A stretch of DNA of 64,000 bases from Actinoallomurus vinaceus (lineage in GTDB: Bacteria; Actinomycetota; Actinomycetes; Streptosporangiales; Streptosporangiaceae), in contig NZ_BAABHK010000006.1 in the NCBI RefSeq assembly GCF_039542055.1, forward strand, positions 527,016-591,015, given 5' to 3'. The translations under genes and the position numbers were made by a program. Position 1 is the stretch's first letter; each line of letters begins with the position of its first letter. Below are positions 61,335 through 64,000 of the stretch, one piece after another. The notes beneath the pieces were generated by a model. It did no database searches. It was not told the origin of the DNA and saw nothing but the letters and a program-made list of their open reading frames with translations.

Positions 61335-61431
61335 CTCCGCACTTTTGTGTTCTGTCGTCCTGTCAGGCCGCTACCGGGCGGGAGCGAGCGTAGTTGGTGA
61401 ACTTGCGGGCACTCGCCGAAGTCAACCGCTC

Positions 61432-62361
61432 TTATGCGCTCAGAGCGTCGACGGCCTCGGCCAAGTGCCGGACAACGACGGCGACGGCATTCTCATCGAG
61501 CGCTGGGGTCGGTATCCAGCGGGCCGCCTGTTCGAGGTACCAGTCGACGATCCACATGCGATGCCAGCCGATCGCCCAGCGCGTCACGGGTAGCCCTGCC
61601 CGATTCGACAACGCGGTGGCGGGCCCGCCAGCGGCGACGTAGGCGACCAGGAGTTCATACAGCGCTGCTGTGTCCGGTGCGGTCTGCGTGCCTTGCCAGG
61701 AGACCAGATCGAGCACACCGGGCGCCGTGCAGGCCCGCGCCATGTCGAGCAGCCGCCACCGGCCGGAGCCGTCCACGTGCAGCGACGTGGGGTGAAACTC
61801 CGAATGGAGCATCCCCCACGGCGGGATCTCGGCGTCGTGGCACCGGTCGTAGGCGACCGCGGCCAGCGCCCGCAAGTGCCGGGCGAGCGCCGGATCGTGC
61901 CACCGGCCCGCGGCCTGGAGCGTCGCGAGGCGCTTGAGCGCCCGGCTGGGGAGCGTGGCCAAGGCCGCCGAGTCCAGGCCCGGCCGACCGGGCAGCGCCG
62001 GGACTTGTTGGATGGCCACGGCCGCCGCGGCTGCCTCGGCGAGCGTGGGCTCGCGCGCAGGGTCGCCGAGGTCTTCCAGCAGCATCCCGAGGATGTCGTC
62101 TCCGGTCTGCGGATCATAGGTGGTCGCGGCGGACAGGAGCTCCGGCACGGGTAGGCCGTGTGCGCGAGCGTGCCGCAGTGTCAGGTGCTCGTCGGTGAAG
62201 GGCCCTCGACTGTATTTGAAGATCACGGCGTGGCCGTCCGGCAGGTGCAGGCGCTCTACGCCGGACATCGACCACACTCGGACCGGTTCACGATCGGCCT
62301 GTCGGAACCCGAGCTGAGCAAGGAGTTCCTCCAGCAGTGTCCCAACGCGATGGGGATCCAC
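61432..62361 (-). CDS. Aminoglycoside phosphotransferase-fold protein, degenerate active site
   Basis: The 309-residue protein begins MDPHRVGTLLEELLAQLGFR. It has kinase-like features: HAVIFKYSRGPFTDEHLTLR (Lys), a catalytic-loop equivalent GMLHSEFHPTSLHV where the usual HxD is HSE, and LLDMARACTAPGVLDLVSWQ as the second Asp loop. The loss of Asp suggests altered or absent kinase activity. GTG 62361 has AAAGGA 7 nt upstream. Context suggests a regulatory or modification island. Confidence 0.75.
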   Translation of the reverse strand: MDPHRVGTLLEELLAQLGFRQADREPVRVWSMSGVERLHLPDGHAVIFKYSRGPFTDEHLTLRHARAHGLPVPELLSAATTYDPQTGDDILGMLLEDLGDPAREPTLAEAAAAAVAIQQVPALPGRPGLDSAALATLPSRALKRLATLQAAGRWHDPALARHLRALAAVAYDRCHDAEIPPWGMLHSEFHPTSLHVDGSGRWRLLDMARACTAPGVLDLVSWQGTQTAPDTAALYELLVAYVAAGGPATALSNRAGLPVTRWAIGWHRMWIVDWYLEQAARWIPTPALDENAVAVVVRHLAEAVDALSA

Positions 62362-62399
62362 GCTGATCCTTTCTTTCTTGCGTGTCCTCGAGTGGTGGG

Positions 62400-62498
62400 T
62401 CGCGGCTGCGGAGGAGGCCCGGTGCGAGGATTCGGGGGAAGGCTTCCTCGCTGGCGCCACGGGGGAAGACGCCCGCCGGCTCGACTCCGCAGCCGCGA
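62400..62498. repeat. Long-range inverted repeat before the phosphotransferase gene
   Basis: A 14-nt arm at 62400-62413 (TCGCGGCTGCGGAG) pairs perfectly with 62485-62498 across 71 nt, inside the gap between two - strand genes. It could form a transcript structure in the leader of the gene starting at 62361. Confidence 0.4.
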
Positions 62499-62511
62499 GA
62501 TCATGGCCCCA

Positions 62512-62757
62512 TCACGGTGGGGCAGATGGTGGCCCCTCATCCCCATCTCCAAGCGGTAGGGCCGTCAGATCGCTGAAGATGGCGAGGTTGTTGTCCGCGA
62601 GCATGGCCGCCGGACAGACCCCTGTGGTCTGGCAGATGCGGCATCGGCCCTCGCGGAGGACATGCTGGTCAAGGATCGCGATCGCGGTGTGCCGCAAGCG
62701 ACTGAGCAAGATCAGCGCATGCGACGCCTCGGATGCCGGTATCTGCCGGTTATGCAT
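62512..62757 (-). CDS. Small Cys-containing hypothetical protein (81 aa)
   Basis: ATG 62757 (MHNRQIPASEASHALILL) has AAGGGGG 8 nt upstream; ATG 62763 and GTG 62766 add two or three residues but sit too close to the SD. EGRCRICQTTGVCPAAM holds three Cys (CxxC plus one), a possible metal or redox site. The tail is acidic. Family not recognised. It follows the HATPase gene by 15 nt. Confidence 0.65.
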   Translation of the reverse strand: MHNRQIPASEASHALILLSRLRHTAIAILDQHVLREGRCRICQTTGVCPAAMLADNNLAIFSDLTALPLGDGDEGPPSAPP

Positions 62758-62772
62758 GCACATCACCCCCTT

Positions 62773-63558
62773 TCACCGGGCCCGCTCGTATTCCGCGATG
62801 ATCTGTTCGGCCGCGTCGACCACATCGCCGGCGTCCGCGCTGAGCCGCCCGGTCGTGCCCTGCCAGATGTAGGTGCCCTGGCGGAACCACACGGTGAGCC
62901 TGGGCAGGGATAGCACCGCTTCCTGCCCGGTGGCTCGGGCGATCAGGCCACCGACCCCGCGGCTTCGCAGCAGTTCGACCAGCCGACCGATCGACTCATC
63001 CGGCCCGACCGCTCTCGTGAGGGGAAGCCGGACCGGCTCCGATACCGGCAGTGCGACCCAGACGGCCGTCCCCGCGAGCCGCTGCTCCCCGAGACGAGAC
63101 CGACTTGGATGCACGCCCCACTGGCCGCCAGCGGCCTCCGCTAGCGCGGCGATGATCTGCAGGCCACGGCCATCCTCGCCGATAACGTCTCGGCCGCTTG
63201 CCGGAGCCGGAACGGCGCTCGCCCAAAAATCGCCGGTGTCGAACACCGTGGTCACCAACTCGGGCCGCTTACTCCCGCGCAGATATAGCCACAGCTCGGG
63301 GAGGCCCGCCACCGGCCGACCTCCGTGGCACACCAGCCGGCCGCCGCCGTGCCTCAGGGCGTTGGTGGTCAGCTCAGAGGTGATCACCACGAGATCGTCG
63401 ACGAGCGTCGATGACATGCCGAGTTCTTCGGCGACCGTACGAACGCGCCGCCGGGCGTCGCTCACCGACGCCGGAGTGAGCGCCATCGCGGACGCGACGC
63501 AAGCTCCGGAACGTACGGCAGCGGTTGCCGTCTCCAGCCCTATTAATGTGCCGCTCAT
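62773..63558 (-). CDS. HATPase_c_2 ATP-binding protein (RsbW-like)
   Basis: The 261-residue protein has an anti-sigma-type GHKL fold in residues ~25-175: N box SELTTNALRHGGG and G box GEDGRGLQIIAALAEAAGG. A ~75-residue C-terminal extension (RLVELLRSRGVGGLIARATG..LTVWFRQGTYIWQ) is unlike plain RsbW. ATG 63558 overlaps the upstream stop (ATGA). It may be a serine kinase or anti-sigma regulator; no sigma factor is adjacent. Confidence 0.82.
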   Translation of the reverse strand: MSGTLIGLETATAAVRSGACVASAMALTPASVSDARRRVRTVAEELGMSSTLVDDLVVITSELTTNALRHGGGRLVCHGGRPVAGLPELWLYLRGSKRPELVTTVFDTGDFWASAVPAPASGRDVIGEDGRGLQIIAALAEAAGGQWGVHPSRSRLGEQRLAGTAVWVALPVSEPVRLPLTRAVGPDESIGRLVELLRSRGVGGLIARATGQEAVLSLPRLTVWFRQGTYIWQGTTGRLSADAGDVVDAAEQIIAEYERAR

Positions 63559-63854
63559 CGCCGGCTCCGGTCTGGCACCGTACGACAGTGGGGACGTGAT
63601 GGAGACACCACTCGCGCAATCGCCTCTGCGGCCTCACCGGCTCTGCCTACCTGACAGATCGGTGCGCCCCAGGACCAGAGGAAGTAGATACCGTCCCTAC
63701 CGGCCCTGCAGGAGACCAGTTCGGCAAAACACTCCAGACCGGGTTCCCACACTTTGACCTGTGCCGGATTACGCAGAACAGCGGTCGCCAGATCGATCGC
63801 CGCGCACGCTGCAGCCAATCTCTGGCAACAGCCGTTGAACGAGTCCGTCGTCAT
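63555..63854 (-). CDS. Hypothetical protein (99 aa)
   Basis: It begins MTTDSFNGCCQRLAAACAAI and continues AVLRNPAQVKVWEPGLECFA and GIYFLWSWGAPICQVGRAGE. ATG 63854 has AGGGGGCG upstream. Five Cys and a buried-looking beta segment suggest a folded domain. It is coupled to the HATPase gene by ATGA and overlaps the 58-aa frame at its 5' end. Family not recognised. Confidence 0.65.
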   Translation of the reverse strand: MTTDSFNGCCQRLAAACAAIDLATAVLRNPAQVKVWEPGLECFAELVSCRAGRDGIYFLWSWGAPICQVGRAGEAAEAIARVVSPSRPHCRTVPDRSRR

Positions 63855-63945
63855 CGAACGCCCCCTGCGTCGAGGTTGCGTCCAGGGACGTGGTGTACGA
63901 GTTTCCGCTGATCAGAGGCGTGGCGTCGTGAACTGAGACGGCCAT
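63769..63945 (-). CDS. Possible leader peptide (58 aa)
   Basis: ATG 63945 has GAAGGA 7 nt upstream. The frame reads MAVSVHDATPLISGNSYTTS, then LDATSTQGAFDDDGL, and ends inside the 99-aa gene in another frame. The first 35 codons have normal GC3. It could be a small protein or a leader that couples to the next gene. Weakly supported. Confidence 0.3.
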   Translation of the reverse strand: MAVSVHDATPLISGNSYTTSLDATSTQGAFDDDGLVQRLLPEIGCSVRGDRSGDRCSA

Positions 63946-64000
63946 CGCGTGATCCTTCGAGATGCGAAGTCAAGATCGAAGGAGACCAACGCGATGGCCG
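63939..64000. repeat. Inverted repeat spanning two divergent start regions
   Basis: CGGCCATCGCGT (63939-63950) and TCCTTCGA (63953-63960) are mirrored by TCGAAGGA (63976-63983) and ACGCGATGGCCG (63989-64000), around a 15-bp centre. Each arm reads as SD then ATGGCCG outward (ATG 63945 on -, ATG 63994 on +). The right gene is cut by the window after two codons. The right arm may extend further. Confidence 0.7.

Noticed and set aside
63939..64000. Insertion-sequence end
   Set aside because: The inverted repeat could be an IS terminus, but no transposase can be read before the window ends, so only the repeat is reported.

Overview
The window is 64 kb of high-GC actinobacterial chromosome. The evidence is strongly GC-biased third codon positions, GTG starts, SigE-type ECF sigma, LCP and CU044_5270-like proteins, F420-type oxidoreductases, an HspR-type HAIR operator at lon, and many genes with a TANNNT -10 only 6-8 nt before the start codon (leaderless layout). 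A filamentous actinomycete, perhaps of the Streptosporangiales, fits best; this is an inference from gene content. No rRNA, tRNA or CRISPR array was seen.

Layout. 1-12.5 kb: tail of a tandem-AAA ATPase, a Tat-exported beta-propeller/amidohydrolase, an ECF sigma factor with its membrane partner, an LCP cell-wall ligase, a 52-residue membrane peptide, DUF72, glutathione peroxidase, a SLOG protein and an SDR. 12.5-20 kb: Ogt, an HTH-citrate synthase, two small membrane proteins, a MarR-GNAT fusion, a beta-eliminating lyase, and an MFS-SDR operon. 20-25 kb: a 1262-residue secreted subtilase divergent from a TrmB/LuxR-like regulator. 25-34 kb: a methyltransferase and membrane-protein pair, GNAT, a two-component system divergent from an Lnt-like acyltransferase, a methyltransferase and a MurJ-like flippase. 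34-39 kb: gene remnants, an SnoaL-like protein, a HEAT protein with a MerR-HEAT regulator, and a Clp_N-only protein divergent from a small HTH protein. 39-43 kb: lon under a perfect HAIR, and an SDR/deazaflavin-reductase fusion. 43.5-50 kb: a complete ectoine/hydroxyectoine biosynthesis block (ectABCD) followed directly by an uptake ABC transporter (ehuBCDA). 50-55 kb: an inositol-type dehydrogenase with an isomerase, a lipoprotein and a CASTOR/POLLUX-like channel. 55.5-61.2 kb: a compact oxidative cluster (NIPSNAP-like, LLM, PhyH-like, phosphotriesterase-like, P450, SDR) with two sites matching the KstR2 consensus. 61.2-64 kb: a phosphotransferase-like gene, a small Cys-rich protein, a HATPase and a hypothetical protein, ending in a long inverted repeat.

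The genes form three coherent systems. Osmoprotection combines ectoine synthesis and scavenging on one strand. Proteostasis combines HAIR-lon with the Clp_N protein. The 55.5-61.2 kb cluster looks like a coregulated catabolic or tailoring pathway whose substrate cannot be named from sequence. It and the MerR-HEAT/HEAT pair are the best candidates for undescribed biology. Several stretches are graveyards of gene ends: SDR and response-regulator tails at 25.0 kb, an LLM tail at 35.0 kb and a Gfo/Idh tail at 61.3 kb.
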